Shown piece by piece: positions 17,605 to 27,598 of a DNA stretch of 64,000 bases. The stretch is taken from assembly GCA_001936135.1 (NCBI GenBank), contig CP012816.1:1491501-1555500 (forward strand). Reading direction: 5' to 3'. The translations under genes were made by a program, and so were the position numbers. Below the pieces are notes generated by a model that did not search any database, was not told the origin of the DNA, and worked only from the letters and a program-made list of their open reading frames with translations. Positions within the stretch are counted from its first letter, which is position 1. The number at the start of each line of letters is the position of its first letter. This stretch comes from Saccharomycopsis fibuligera x Saccharomycopsis cf. fibuligera (lineage: Eukaryota; Ascomycota; Saccharomycetes; Ascoideales; Saccharomycopsidaceae).

Positions 17605-20370
17605 ATGAGTAGTGATAACACCAAGGATACCAGCACCTCCGATGTCGTTACATCAATCATTATGAACGGAGCCATCTTTGGAGGTTTCACTTTAGGATTC
17701 TTGTTATTAAGATTAAGATTCAAAAGAATCTACCAGCCCAAATCAATGGAACTTATCATCAAGATCAACAAAAACCAAAAATACCTTGAGCCATTGCCTC
17801 CAGGCTTACTATCTTGGGTCCCTACACTATTAGCCAAGCCAGCTAGTTTTATTATTCAACAAGCTGGGTTAGATGGTTATTTCTTCCTAAGATACTTGTT
17901 AGTCATTTCAGGAATATCGTTCTTTGCCCTTCTTTTGATGTTTCCAATTCTATTGCCAATCAACGCTACAGGAGGTAATGGGTCCAGTGGGTTGAATCAA
18001 TTGACATTTTCCAACGTTCTGGACTCTAAGAAGTTTTACGCTCATGCTATACTATCGTTGATTTTCTTCTCTTTTGTGCTATACATTATCTACCGCGAGT
18101 TGATACATTATACCAATTTGCGTCAATCCATCTTGGCTTCCCCAAAGTACGCGTACAAGCTTTCTTCAAGAGTGGTACTTTTCCAAACAGTGCCTAAACA
18201 ATATCAGAATGAAGAAGAATTCAAAAAATTGTTTCCTGGGGTAAAGCGTATTTGGATGGCTACTGCTGATAAAAATTTGGGTAAAAAGGTCAAGAGAAGA
18301 GAAAAATTAGCTAATAACTTGGAAAACACTCTCAACTCGCTTCTTGCCAAAGCAGTCAAAATCAAGGACAAAGCAGACAAGAAAGGTGAAATTCTTGAGC
18401 CAATTGATGAATTGATTGCTTATATTCCACAAAAAAAAAGGCCAACATACAGAAAGTACAAGATTTTTGGTGAGAAAAAAGATAAAATTCAGTATTTGAA
18501 GGACGAGTTAAAAAAAGTTAACGAAGAAATCGAACACATGAAATCTGATAAAAACGCAAACAAGTCAACTATGAATTCGATTTTTGTAGAATTTGAAAAT
18601 CAGTATTACGCTCAGCTTGCACACCAGTCCATTGTTCACCATAAGGCCTTCACTTTATCAGAACATTTCATTGGTATTGAACCTGATGATGTTATCTGGA
18701 TCAACATGAGAATGTTTTGGTATGAAAGGTTAGTAAGAAAAACCTTAGCAGTGGCAGCTATCGTTACGTTGATTATCTTTTGGGCAATTCCAGTGGCTTT
18801 TGTCGGCGCTATTTCCAATGTGGACCAATTGACAAACAAATTACATTTTTTAAATTTCATTCACAAATTAGGTAAAACTTTTATGGGTTTGGTTACTTCG
18901 TTACTTCCAACTATTTTATTGTCTATCTTAATGGCACTTTTACCAATTTTCATTAGACTAATGGCAAAAGTTGCTGGTTCCCCAACTAGTCAGCATGTGG
19001 AATATTTCACTCAACAAGCATATTTTGCATTCCAAGTCATTCATGTGTTCTTGATTACTACTATCTCGTCCTCGGCAGCCTCAGTTGTTACTAAAATTGC
19101 ACAAAATCCAACTTCAGCTATGAGTTTATTAAGTAAAAATCTTCCATCTGCATCCAACTTTTTTGTCTCTTATATTATGTTGCAGTCATTTTCAATAGCT
19201 GGGTCGGTATTGTTGCAACTTTCCACTTTGGTTCTCTTTTATGTTCTCGGGTTCATTCTTGATAAAACTGCTCGTAAAAAGTGGGAGAGATATACCAATT
19301 TGTCCAGTAATAGTTGGGGTACAGATTTCCCACCATATACTAATCTTGCAGTTATCATGTTAGCGTACTCTATCATTTCTCCTATCGTGTTGTTATTCTC
19401 TGCTGCGGGATTTGCTATATTGTATGTGGTTTACTTGTACTTTTTGTGCTATGTTAATAACAATGGGGAAACGGATAGCAGAGGTATTCATTATCCAAGA
19501 GCATTATTCCAAACTATTGTTGGTGTTTACCTCGCCCAAATTTGCTTGTTGGGTTTGTTTGTCGTTAGTAAAGCATGGGGTCCTATTGTTATTGATGCTA
19601 TTGGTCTTGGTATTACTGCTTTTGTTCACGTTAATTTGAATAAAGCTTTTGATGAGCTTATGTCGTCATTGCCAATCGATACCATGAGAGCTTTGGATGG
19701 TAAAAGTGAAACCCCATCATATTTCCAACAGTTGAATATTACTGGGAATAGAAACAGTCAATCACCGTCAGATTTCGAGGCTTCTAGAGTGTCTAGGATA
19801 TCCGAATCTACTCAATACGATAGTAAACTAGTTACGGAAAAAGAGATCGTGTTACAAAAAGACAACGTTGACGAAAACGATTATACCGCTAGCGATAGTC
19901 ATGGTAACAGTCCTACCCGAAAATTCGCCTTCGATGAAGCAGTTGACTATTACAATTCTCTTACGCAAGTCCCACTACTTGCTGAAGGCACTACCAGCAA
20001 CGTTGTTGAAACTGATGGTTTAATCAAGAGATTTTTCAAACCCCACGTTTACTTGTCTTATCACTATAGTAAAAGAACACTACCGGAAATTTACAACCAT
20101 GTCGATTTTGAAGATTTGGATGAAGAGAAAAATTCTCATGCGTATGATTATCCTGCTTTGAATGCTGAACCGCCGATTGTCTGGATTCCTAGAGATAAAA
20201 TGGGGATTTCCAAAAACATTATCAAAAGCTTTGAAGGAATTATCGAAATCAGTGATGAAGGGGCAGAATTCGATTCTAAGAATAAGATTGTCTTTACTGC
20301 TCCACCTCCAGATTTCGATGAGAAGGAAAAAGTTCAATTAGAGAATGATGTTGAGCTAAAGAATATCTAG
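17605..20370 (+). CDS. CSC1/OSCA-type calcium-permeable channel (Rsn1/Phm7 group)
   Basis: Proteins of this DUF221/TMEM63/OSCA family form osmosensitive or mechanosensitive cation channels in the plasma membrane or ER. ATG at 17605 gives 921 residues. N-terminal membrane segment about 17-38 (IIMNGAIFGGFTLGFLLLRL), two more at about 105-127 and 148-168. A cytosolic region with charged helices spans about 200-365. A block of membrane segments (about 385-660) follows, then a hydrophilic stretch. The C-terminal domain (about 800-915) has FFKPHVYLSYHYSKRTLPEI and PIVWIPRDKMGIS, as in the Phm7-type C-terminal domain found in Rsn1 and Phm7 but not in Csc1. I therefore place it with Rsn1/Phm7 rather than Csc1; the exact orthologue is uncertain. 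Confidence 0.88.
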   Translation: MSSDNTKDTSTSDVVTSIIMNGAIFGGFTLGFLLLRLRFKRIYQPKSMELIIKINKNQKYLEPLPPGLLSWVPTLLAKPASFIIQQAGLDGYFFLRYLLVISGISFFALLLMFPILLPINATGGNGSSGLNQLTFSNVLDSKKFYAHAILSLIFFSFVLYIIYRELIHYTNLRQSILASPKYAYKLSSRVVLFQTVPKQYQNEEEFKKLFPGVKRIWMATADKNLGKKVKRREKLANNLENTLNSLLAKAVKIKDKADKKGEILEPIDELIAYIPQKKRPTYRKYKIFGEKKDKIQYLKDELKKVNEEIEHMKSDKNANKSTMNSIFVEFENQYYAQLAHQSIVHHKAFTLSEHFIGIEPDDVIWINMRMFWYERLVRKTLAVAAIVTLIIFWAIPVAFVGAISNVDQLTNKLHFLNFIHKLGKTFMGLVTSLLPTILLSILMALLPIFIRLMAKVAGSPTSQHVEYFTQQAYFAFQVIHVFLITTISSSAASVVTKIAQNPTSAMSLLSKNLPSASNFFVSYIMLQSFSIAGSVLLQLSTLVLFYVLGFILDKTARKKWERYTNLSSNSWGTDFPPYTNLAVIMLAYSIISPIVLLFSAAGFAILYVVYLYFLCYVNNNGETDSRGIHYPRALFQTIVGVYLAQICLLGLFVVSKAWGPIVIDAIGLGITAFVHVNLNKAFDELMSSLPIDTMRALDGKSETPSYFQQLNITGNRNSQSPSDFEASRVSRISESTQYDSKLVTEKEIVLQKDNVDENDYTASDSHGNSPTRKFAFDEAVDYYNSLTQVPLLAEGTTSNVVETDGLIKRFFKPHVYLSYHYSKRTLPEIYNHVDFEDLDEEKNSHAYDYPALNAEPPIVWIPRDKMGISKNIIKSFEGIIEISDEGAEFDSKNKIVFTAPPPDFDEKEKVQLENDVELKNI

Positions 20371-20877
20371 ATTATTGTTGTTAATGGGTTAAACTAAATT
20401 TTTGTTTTTTCAATTGATTATCTATCTTGTTACTTGTTTCTGTTTTTTATTTTTATAATCATAAACTGCTTGCTGTTTTTGCTCCTTTATCTTAATAATT
20501 TCATTCTGCTTTTTTTTTTATATTTCTGATTTTATTGTTAGCTTTGCTTTAGTTATCTTCATCTATAGACCAAGCATCTCTAATTTTTCAACTGTGTGCA
20601 TTACGTCATATAAGTTACTTTTGACTTTCCCGTAATTTATGCCTCCAAAACTTTGCTATATATAAACCGGTTTAAAGGACAGTAAAAAAGTTGTAGTTTT
20701 TTTTTGTTTTTTTTTTTGAAAGAAACAAAAAAAAAAAAAATTTGGCCAGCTCCTCTCCTAACACAGCCGTTGTTATTTGTTCCTGTAAACTTCACTGCGA
20801 AAAACAGAAGCAAATCGGGTGTCGGAAAAAGTGGCAAGAAATCTCGCTTTACCCCCCTACCTAAAATCCAAAGTCTA
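20371..20877. other. Intergenic region upstream of the pyrophosphatase gene
   Basis: 507 bp. A TATA-like CTATATATAAACC lies at about 20655-20667, and poly(T)/poly(A) blocks (20697-20741) follow. The open frame here begins at TTG and is probably leader. Confidence 0.55.
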
Positions 20878-21975
20878 ATGCTCCGCTACAGAATAACCTT
20901 TAGTCACTTGTTTGTTGTGTTGCTTGCGGTACTCATTTCATATATATATATAATATTTCTCAGTTCCACACCCCTACCGATGACCAATTCTCGCTCTTTT
21001 TTTAAGATGGTCAACTACTCAACTAGCAACGCTCAAAAACGTCTCCAAATGTTGTCTCTGCATTTACATACAAGTTCTGTTGGTCGAACTAGCTCTGCAT
21101 CTAAGCCAACTTCAGCGTACCTGCTCAAGTCAGGCAGCAAGTACACACCTGAATATAAGGTATACTATGTAGATCCAAGAACCAGAAAATTTGGCTCCTA
21201 TTTCCATGACGTACCTTTGAATCTCAATAAACAAGCAAAGACTGTCTCCATGATCGTTGAAATTCCAAGATGGAGTAACGCAAAGATGGAGATTTCCAAG
21301 GAATTAGACTTGAATCCAATTGTTCAGGATATTAAAAAAGGAAAATTGAGATTCATCAACAATATTTTCCCATTCAAAGGTTATATTCATAACTATGGTG
21401 CCATTCCGCAAACTTGGGAAGACTCGACGGAAATTGACAAGCCTACTGGATTGAAAGGTGATAATGATCCGATTGACATTTGCGACATTGGCTCCAAATT
21501 GGGTGAATTGGGGGAAATTGTCCAAGTCAAAGTTCTTGGTGCCTTGGCCTTGATTGATGATGGCGAATTAGACTGGAAGGTAATTGGTATCAATGTGGAT
21601 GATTCGTTAGCTGAGAAGCTAAACGATATTCAAGACGTGGAAGAACATATGCCGGGTGTATTGGAAAGTACTAGAAACTGGTTCAGAGACTACAAAGTTC
21701 CAACTGGAAAACCTCAGAATGATTTTGCCTTTAATGGGGAATACAAGAATGCTCAAGAGGCTATAAAGGTTATCGAGGACACTCATGAATCTTGGGCAAA
21801 ACTTATCAATGGCAAAGTTGAAGGAAAGAAACTACCAGTTATTATAAATACTAGTCAAAAAGACACTAAAGAATACCACTCTGATTTTGCCCTAGAAATT
21901 CCTCCAGAAACTGAAAATTCCAAGATTCCCGAAGAAGTTGACAATATTGACTACTTGAAACAAGTAAGGGGTTAA
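20878..21975 (+). CDS. PPA2: Inorganic pyrophosphatase, mitochondrial Ppa2 type
   Basis: Hydrolyses pyrophosphate to phosphate; Ppa2 is the mitochondrial form. The family I pyrophosphatase signature DNDPID is at about 195-200 (counting from the ATG at 20878). It is preceded by GYIHNYGAIPQTWED and followed by ALALIDDGELDWKVIGI, all strongly conserved. The core begins at about residue 90 (YTPEYKVYYVD). Three in-frame ATGs are possible. 20878 gives 365 residues and begins with a hydrophobic segment (LFVVLLAVLISYIYIIFL). 20980 (331 residues) and 21007 (322) start Arg/Ser-rich sequences free of acidic residues that look like a mitochondrial presequence and match the length of Saccharomyces Ppa2 (310). 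The longest ATG frame is listed, but the shorter starts fit targeting better. Confidence 0.88.
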   Translation: MLRYRITFSHLFVVLLAVLISYIYIIFLSSTPLPMTNSRSFFKMVNYSTSNAQKRLQMLSLHLHTSSVGRTSSASKPTSAYLLKSGSKYTPEYKVYYVDPRTRKFGSYFHDVPLNLNKQAKTVSMIVEIPRWSNAKMEISKELDLNPIVQDIKKGKLRFINNIFPFKGYIHNYGAIPQTWEDSTEIDKPTGLKGDNDPIDICDIGSKLGELGEIVQVKVLGALALIDDGELDWKVIGINVDDSLAEKLNDIQDVEEHMPGVLESTRNWFRDYKVPTGKPQNDFAFNGEYKNAQEAIKVIEDTHESWAKLINGKVEGKKLPVIINTSQKDTKEYHSDFALEIPPETENSKIPEEVDNIDYLKQVRG

Positions 21976-22279
21976 GCATCCTTTTGTTGAATATAACAGC
22001 TTGAAATGCAATAATAAAAATTTAAAGTCTATTAGAATATGACTGACGAAATGATGTCAAATGCAGTTTGATAAAAATGTAGATACAAGAAATAGGATCT
22101 TGATGCAAAGAAAATCCTTCAGACGAAAAAAAAATGAAGATGAAAATAAAAATGAACAAAAAAATCAGAGAACAAAAACAAAAATAATGTAAATAAATAG
22201 CATTTATAGTACAAGGGCATAATGTTATAACGATATCCAAGTAACCCGATAGTGTAAGACAAGATGAAAAAACAACCAA
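21976..22279. other. Convergent intergenic region
   Basis: 304 bp, AT-rich, between the 3' ends of the pyrophosphatase gene and TMA23. No gene or repeat of note. Confidence 0.6.
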
Positions 22280-23035
22280 CTACTTTTTTGACTTCTTTCT
22301 TTTTGAAGACATTTCGCTCGTAGCTGAGTCAAATTCATCACGACTTCTCTTTTTAGAATGTTTGTCTTTATTCTTATCCTTTTTGTCCTCTTTGTCTTTA
22401 TTCTTATCCTTTTTGTCTTTTTTGTCCTTATTGCTTTTAGTTTTTTCCTTTTTGTCTTCCTTATCCTTATTGTGCTTGTCATTCTTCTCTGATCTCAACT
22501 TACTCTTAGCTTTTTTATCCTTCTTATCTTTCTTTGAGCTACCATCCTTGCTCTTCTTCAGTTTCTTGTCTTTCAATTTGCCTTTGGAGCTTGACTTCTT
22601 TTCGCCGTTCTTCCCATTTATCTTACCCTCTTTAAATTTTTTCTTACTTTGCTTGTCTGTACTACTCTTGCCTTCACGTATAGCCAAAGTAACTTGAGGA
22701 CCTTGAGGCTGTGTTTCATTGATTGTACCTTTCAAGCCTTCACCTTTGACAAACCTCTGGTATAAAGGTGACTGCTGCTTTCTAAATTCATGATCACTGA
22801 CTTTCTTATTCTGTTTAAAATTTATATCAGTACCCTTGGAACCCACAGATACATCCAATCCTTTTAATTGCCCGTCAAAAAGCTGTTCCCACCACATCTC
22901 ACCATCGTTGGCATTATGACCAATACCTTTAGTATCTTTTTTATGTTTTACCAAAACTGGCTTCTTGAGCCCACCTTTCTTGAGGGCCTCTCCCTCTTGC
23001 CAGCCGTATGACTTTAGGTATCCCTTGCTATCCAT
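22280..23035 (-). CDS. TMA23: Tma23-like nucleolar G-patch protein
   Basis: Tma23 is a nucleolar protein that takes part in ribosome biogenesis; its G-patch likely contacts a DEAH helicase. ATG at 23035 gives 251 residues starting MDSKGYLKSYGWQEGEAL, near-identical in pattern to the Saccharomyces N-terminus; the few codons further upstream start at TTG. The G-patch-like segment covers about residues 1-60 (GW-EGEALKKGGLKKP, then KGIGHN), followed by EMWWEQLFDGQLKGLDVS. From about residue 135 the protein is almost purely Lys/Asp/Ser (KKDKKDKNKDKE repeats), typical of nucleolar tails. Shares a 305-bp divergent promoter with PRP24. Confidence 0.92.
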   Translation of the reverse strand: MDSKGYLKSYGWQEGEALKKGGLKKPVLVKHKKDTKGIGHNANDGEMWWEQLFDGQLKGLDVSVGSKGTDINFKQNKKVSDHEFRKQQSPLYQRFVKGEGLKGTINETQPQGPQVTLAIREGKSSTDKQSKKKFKEGKINGKNGEKKSSSKGKLKDKKLKKSKDGSSKKDKKDKKAKSKLRSEKNDKHNKDKEDKKEKTKSNKDKKDKKDKNKDKEDKKDKNKDKHSKKRSRDEFDSATSEMSSKRKKSKK

Positions 23036-23340
23036 ATTTAGCCCTTTCAAGGTTATCCTTATTTCAGATAATGTCTATAGTTATTGTCTCCAACTTCCCT
23101 AGCACCAACTGTAGATCAGCCTCTAGCAAGCGGTTCTGACATGCAGGAAAGAACGAACATAAAAAAAATTTTATGCTCATCAAGCAGCATGATGAGGCAC
23201 GTGAAAAAAATGTAAATATTAGCTTGCTGACGGAAACGCTATAAACAAAAGTTAGAAATGCGGTGGTTGCCTTCGACGCCTTAGCCATAGATTTCGCAAT
23301 TTAATTACTGCCCACTCAGGTGTTCACTATTCTAGAGGAA
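23036..23340. promoter_or_regulatory. Divergent TMA23-PRP24 promoter with RRPE, PAC and CACGTG elements
   Basis: An RRPE-like AAAAAAAATTTT (23161-23172) is followed by a PAC-like GCTCATC (23175-23181, complement GATGAGC). A second GATGAG (23191-23196) and a CACGTG E-box (23198-23203) come next. PAC and RRPE are the established control elements of ribosome-biogenesis genes in yeasts, which fits TMA23. CACGTG is a Cbf1-type site. Confidence 0.7.
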
Positions 23341-26300
23341 ATGAGCCAGGAAGGATCAGATGCGGTAGCTGCAGTTGTGGAAGACGTATACAACTTTCAG
23401 CTTTTCGATCAAACAATTCAGCGTTTGAAATCACAAGACCCGAAAGATTTGAATGCTATACGGAATATTAGACTAAAGCTAGTACAATACATTAGGCCAC
23501 CATTATTCACTTTCAAAGAATGGTTAGAAGATGAAAAGTTCAGCTCTGATACACAGAATACAATAATTGCATACAAGAAGCTTGTTCAAATGTATCCAAT
23601 TACAGAAACATGGGAAGACTTCATAAGGTATTTGAGTGATATAAAACATCCGGAATTAAATTTTTGGTTCAATGCATTTTTACAAGAAGCCGGCTTTTCT
23701 GTGCTTGATACTAATAAGATTTGGAACCTCTATTTTCAGTATCAATACGGTCTGAGCGATGATATACTGGCTTATCGCGAGGAAGATTATTCCGCCATCA
23801 AAGATGCATACATTCGCAAGCTATCCTTTCCTCACTTAAATATTGATGAAACATGGCTGCAGTACAACTTATTTATCAGTAAATTCAATAGTTCAAACTA
23901 TGACAAAGAAGTACAAGAAATTCAATCCGCAAGAGCTGCTTATAGCTTTTCAGCAAATATTACCGAAGAGCTTACCATTTACGAGTATCGATTATCTAGC
24001 AATTCAGAATCTTATAATGATTGGCTAGAATATCTTCAACATATAAGAAAGCTTTATCATAGAAGAGAAAACATTGCACAACGTACAACTATATTGTCTA
24101 TCATTTCTCAGGTGTTTGAAAGAGCAGTAGCTTCACTGTTCTCAATGCATGATGACTTTGATTTGTTATGGGTTCAATTTATTAAGATATTACTGAGTCT
24201 TAAATTCAAAGCTTCTGATGACATCATACACATTATTGATAAAAAAATAGAATATTGGTTGGAAAAGTTTATTCAGGTGAAACCGAATAGCCATTTATCC
24301 TGGGCAACGTACTTGAGACTTACTTTGGCAATTGACCTGCAGAAATATATATTGGTGAGAAATCATTGGGACTATTTGAAGTTTCATGATAGGCTTTCTT
24401 ATAAGGATTGGTGTACTATTGCCTCTCAGATATTGCTTTACGAGCAAAGACAAATACAAAACGGTGACACGGATAGCTTCCAATATTTATTGCAAGATTG
24501 CAGCGTATTCTTAGAAATTGCATTAGCTAATGAAGATCCCGCAATTACCATTGAAAGATTGATTACTGACATTTATATCAAACTAGATGATGTTAGTGAA
24601 GCAAGAGATGTTTGCAAGCAGCTAATTGAAAGACTGCCTGGCAAGCTATGGGTGTGGTTGTTTGTTATTGATTTTGAGAAGAAATACGGTCAGCCATCAG
24701 ATGTTTCAAATATATATCACCAAGCAGCAACGCAAGTATTACAATTGCAATGGCCGGAACCTATTCTTAATGATTGGCTTCTTTATGAACAGCTTTACGG
24801 TACACAAAAGTCATATGATTTTGCAGATAGACAATGTTTCAAAGCTATGACTTCGCTATGGGAGCAACAAGCCCAAATAGTGGAAGAACATCAAGAGCAG
24901 ACCTCTTTGGTTTCTGATAATGATAATGGCGAAGCAAGTGCGACTCAAATCGGCGCAGCAGCTGTTTCCAAAGATACTGAAATGGCAGACGCTGACGATT
25001 ATCAAGAGACTAGAAAGCGGGGACTCGGCAACGATATACAGAATGAAGACGCAGATTCCAAAAAATTAAAGGCAAAGCACAGCGGAAAGACTGCATCTGA
25101 TAAAAGAGACAGAGAGCATCTTTCCGTGAAAGTAACGCATTTGCCAATGGACACTACAGAGCAAGAGCTAATTGAGTTTTTTGCGGATTGTGGTGATATC
25201 CTAAGTATCTACATTAGCGCTCTGGATCATGAAAAGCTGGCCTTGCTTGAGTTCTCCGAAGAAGTTCAACTACTTGCTGCATTGACAAAAACGTATAAAC
25301 AATTCAAAGGCAGCGAAATTCAAGTGGAGAGGATTAGCAACAATACTGTCTTTGTTACTAATTTTGGACCAAGTGAGACTGCTGACAGCTTAAAGCAGGA
25401 ATTCAGCAAAATTGCTGAGGTTACTTCCATTAGATTCCCATCTTTGAAGTATAATGCAGATAGGAGATTCTGTTACGTGGAGTTTTCCAATTCTGAAGAT
25501 GCAGAGAAAGCAGTACGGCAATTAAACGGTGTACAGCTAAGGCCTAATTTTATTCGTCCATTATCAGTCAAAATTTCTAATCCGCTGCAAAAACTGGCTA
25601 GATCTAAAACTGCTACTGAAGAAGGCAGGGAAGTGTATATCAGAAACTTGGATTTTAACAAGACTACATCAAATCAAATAAAAAGATTATTTGAAAAATA
25701 TGGGAAAGTGCAGAAAGTACATTTACCATTAAGTTTGAAAAGTCGGTCTTTGGGAAGAAACAATGATGGTTATGGTTTTGTTATCTTTGAAACCCTGGAA
25801 GAAGCTCGTAATGCGTTATCATTAAACATGATGAATTTTCAAAATCGGGTCATTGAAGTTTCCATTGCCCAAAAGCAAGTAAGCAACAAGTTCAAGAAAG
25901 TTATCGTGAACTTCAATAATGAAAGCCAAATCCAAAGCCAAGCAGAAGAAACAGAAACCGGAACAGCATCTTCTCCGGCCAAAACTCCAGATGAGATTAG
26001 AAACAGCACAATAAGTATCCTAACACTCCCGGATACAATCAATGCTAGCCAACTTTGGGACTATTTGACGAATAAAGTTGGCCCAGTGAGCAAGATTGAT
26101 CTACGATCAATTACAAATAGCGCGCTAATTGAATTTGTCAAGCCTGCTGATGCAGGAAAGGCAGGATTGGTGCTCAATGGGGAAATTCTTAATGGCAGTT
26201 TGATCAAAGTGGGAACAAGAGAAGATTTCCAAGCCGCACAGCATAGAAAAAATAGCCACAATAATGTTAACGGCCAAGCGGAACGCAATAGTACTGACAA

Positions 26301-26610
26301 AAATCACCAGAATTCTGCCAGTACGTTCCAGTCATCATTAGCATCACTGACGGCTTCAGGAAGTTCAAATCCTTCGGCTACTTTGGGTGGTGGTGGTGGA
26401 AGAAGATTGAACTTAATGATGCCTACAGCTATTAAAAGAAATAAAAAGAAGTTACAACAGAAAAAAGCAAAGCAGAGTGATAGTACGCTCTTAACTAATA
26501 ATACAAATGAGAAGAATCAGAATCAGAATCAGAATAATGCCGTTGCTTTGGAAGTTAAAGGGGCAAAAAGCAATGATGATTTTAGAAAACTTTTTCTTGG
26601 TGAGAAGTAA
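23341..26610 (+). CDS. PRP24: Prp24/SART3-type U6 snRNP assembly factor with HAT repeats and four RRMs
   Basis: Prp24 anneals U4 to U6 snRNA and recycles U6. The ATG at 23341 gives 1089 residues (the frame further upstream starts at GTG). Residues about 20-560 have Trp/Tyr-spaced helical pairs (FKEWLEDEK, ETWEDFIRYL, SYNDWLEYLQHIRKLY, KLWVWLFVIDFEKKYG), i.e. HAT repeats. A basic linker (about 555-590) is followed by four RRM domains at about 593-665, 668-745 (TVFVTNFGPSE), 762-845 (EVYIRNLDFNKT, YGFVIFE) and 890-960. The last residues, SNDDFRKLFLGEK, match the Lsm-interacting peptide at the Prp24/SART3 C-terminus. Saccharomyces Prp24 (444 residues) lacks the HAT half, so this is the SART3-like ancestral architecture. 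Confidence 0.92.
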   Translation: MSQEGSDAVAAVVEDVYNFQLFDQTIQRLKSQDPKDLNAIRNIRLKLVQYIRPPLFTFKEWLEDEKFSSDTQNTIIAYKKLVQMYPITETWEDFIRYLSDIKHPELNFWFNAFLQEAGFSVLDTNKIWNLYFQYQYGLSDDILAYREEDYSAIKDAYIRKLSFPHLNIDETWLQYNLFISKFNSSNYDKEVQEIQSARAAYSFSANITEELTIYEYRLSSNSESYNDWLEYLQHIRKLYHRRENIAQRTTILSIISQVFERAVASLFSMHDDFDLLWVQFIKILLSLKFKASDDIIHIIDKKIEYWLEKFIQVKPNSHLSWATYLRLTLAIDLQKYILVRNHWDYLKFHDRLSYKDWCTIASQILLYEQRQIQNGDTDSFQYLLQDCSVFLEIALANEDPAITIERLITDIYIKLDDVSEARDVCKQLIERLPGKLWVWLFVIDFEKKYGQPSDVSNIYHQAATQVLQLQWPEPILNDWLLYEQLYGTQKSYDFADRQCFKAMTSLWEQQAQIVEEHQEQTSLVSDNDNGEASATQIGAAAVSKDTEMADADDYQETRKRGLGNDIQNEDADSKKLKAKHSGKTASDKRDREHLSVKVTHLPMDTTEQELIEFFADCGDILSIYISALDHEKLALLEFSEEVQLLAALTKTYKQFKGSEIQVERISNNTVFVTNFGPSETADSLKQEFSKIAEVTSIRFPSLKYNADRRFCYVEFSNSEDAEKAVRQLNGVQLRPNFIRPLSVKISNPLQKLARSKTATEEGREVYIRNLDFNKTTSNQIKRLFEKYGKVQKVHLPLSLKSRSLGRNNDGYGFVIFETLEEARNALSLNMMNFQNRVIEVSIAQKQVSNKFKKVIVNFNNESQIQSQAEETETGTASSPAKTPDEIRNSTISILTLPDTINASQLWDYLTNKVGPVSKIDLRSITNSALIEFVKPADAGKAGLVLNGEILNGSLIKVGTREDFQAAQHRKNSHNNVNGQAERNSTDKNHQNSASTFQSSLASLTASGSSNPSATLGGGGGRRLNLMMPTAIKRNKKKLQQKKAKQSDSTLLTNNTNEKNQNQNQNNAVALEVKGAKSNDDFRKLFLGEK

Positions 26611-27598
26611 ACCTTCTTTTTCAATATGAACCAGCTACATCACAATCTCTAAATTATAATCGCTAAAATTGTTGCTACATATGCCATATCTGGCACTTCA
26701 AATTTATCTGTTCAACACAACTAGTGGTATAAAGCGCTTTTACTATAGCTTACGACTTCTTGTCTAATTATCCTGTTTGTCCGTTATCTCTCAAACTGTC
26801 ATAATTAGATTAAACTTTTTTTCAAGTTTTTCCAGCTCAAATGATCAATAATAAAGAGTTAATACATTAACTTACTATCCATAAATGTTCTATCTTTTGA
26901 AACTTTTTCAATTATTTTTTAAAGGGCAGCTTATTCAAGCATCAAACAAAAATCAGACTCTTAGAAAAGGTTCGACTAAATTTTTTTCAATAATCAGCGC
27001 ACTCAATCTCATTTTCAACACTAGCATCCAAACTGGTTCCATCTTTCAAAAGGCAACCTTAAAGCACACCATTAATTAATATGTTAACCTGCTTTCTATT
27101 TCCCTGTTGTTTTCAATAAGGCTCATAGGGCTCAAGTTCTTTTGCTGTATTATCAAAGGGGATAAGGGTTACTAAAACGGAAATTCATAAAACATATTTT
27201 TGGCTCTCTTATTGCTAGAATATTTCCAATGTGGTTATATAATACTTTCTGTTCCTTTATATCTTAAATATCTCTTTGTGCCACGCCTGCATAACAACTT
27301 CACAAATTTGGCTCTTCTTGATTGTTCCTTTTGTGTTTTATATCATCATATTTATTTATAAACAAGTGCATCATTTCGTAGAATATTGAGGTTCTAAACT
27401 AGCTTCTTTTTTTGTAATGTGTATGACTTTGTTTATTGTATCGTGACAGATGTAGATAAGAACTTTCATTTATGAATTTATGAGATACGAGAACTTACAA
27501 AAAATTCTTACTTTATACCTAAGTTCTTTAAAGAAAGAGAAAGAGATAAATTTATAACTTTGTTCATAAATACATACAGACCGTAACCCTCATTCGCT
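26611..27598. other. Convergent gene-free stretch, 1 kb
   Basis: AT-rich DNA between the 3' ends of PRP24 and NUP192. The only ATG frame of note (26885-27079, 64 codons) has no recognisable features. No repeat seen. Confidence 0.55.
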
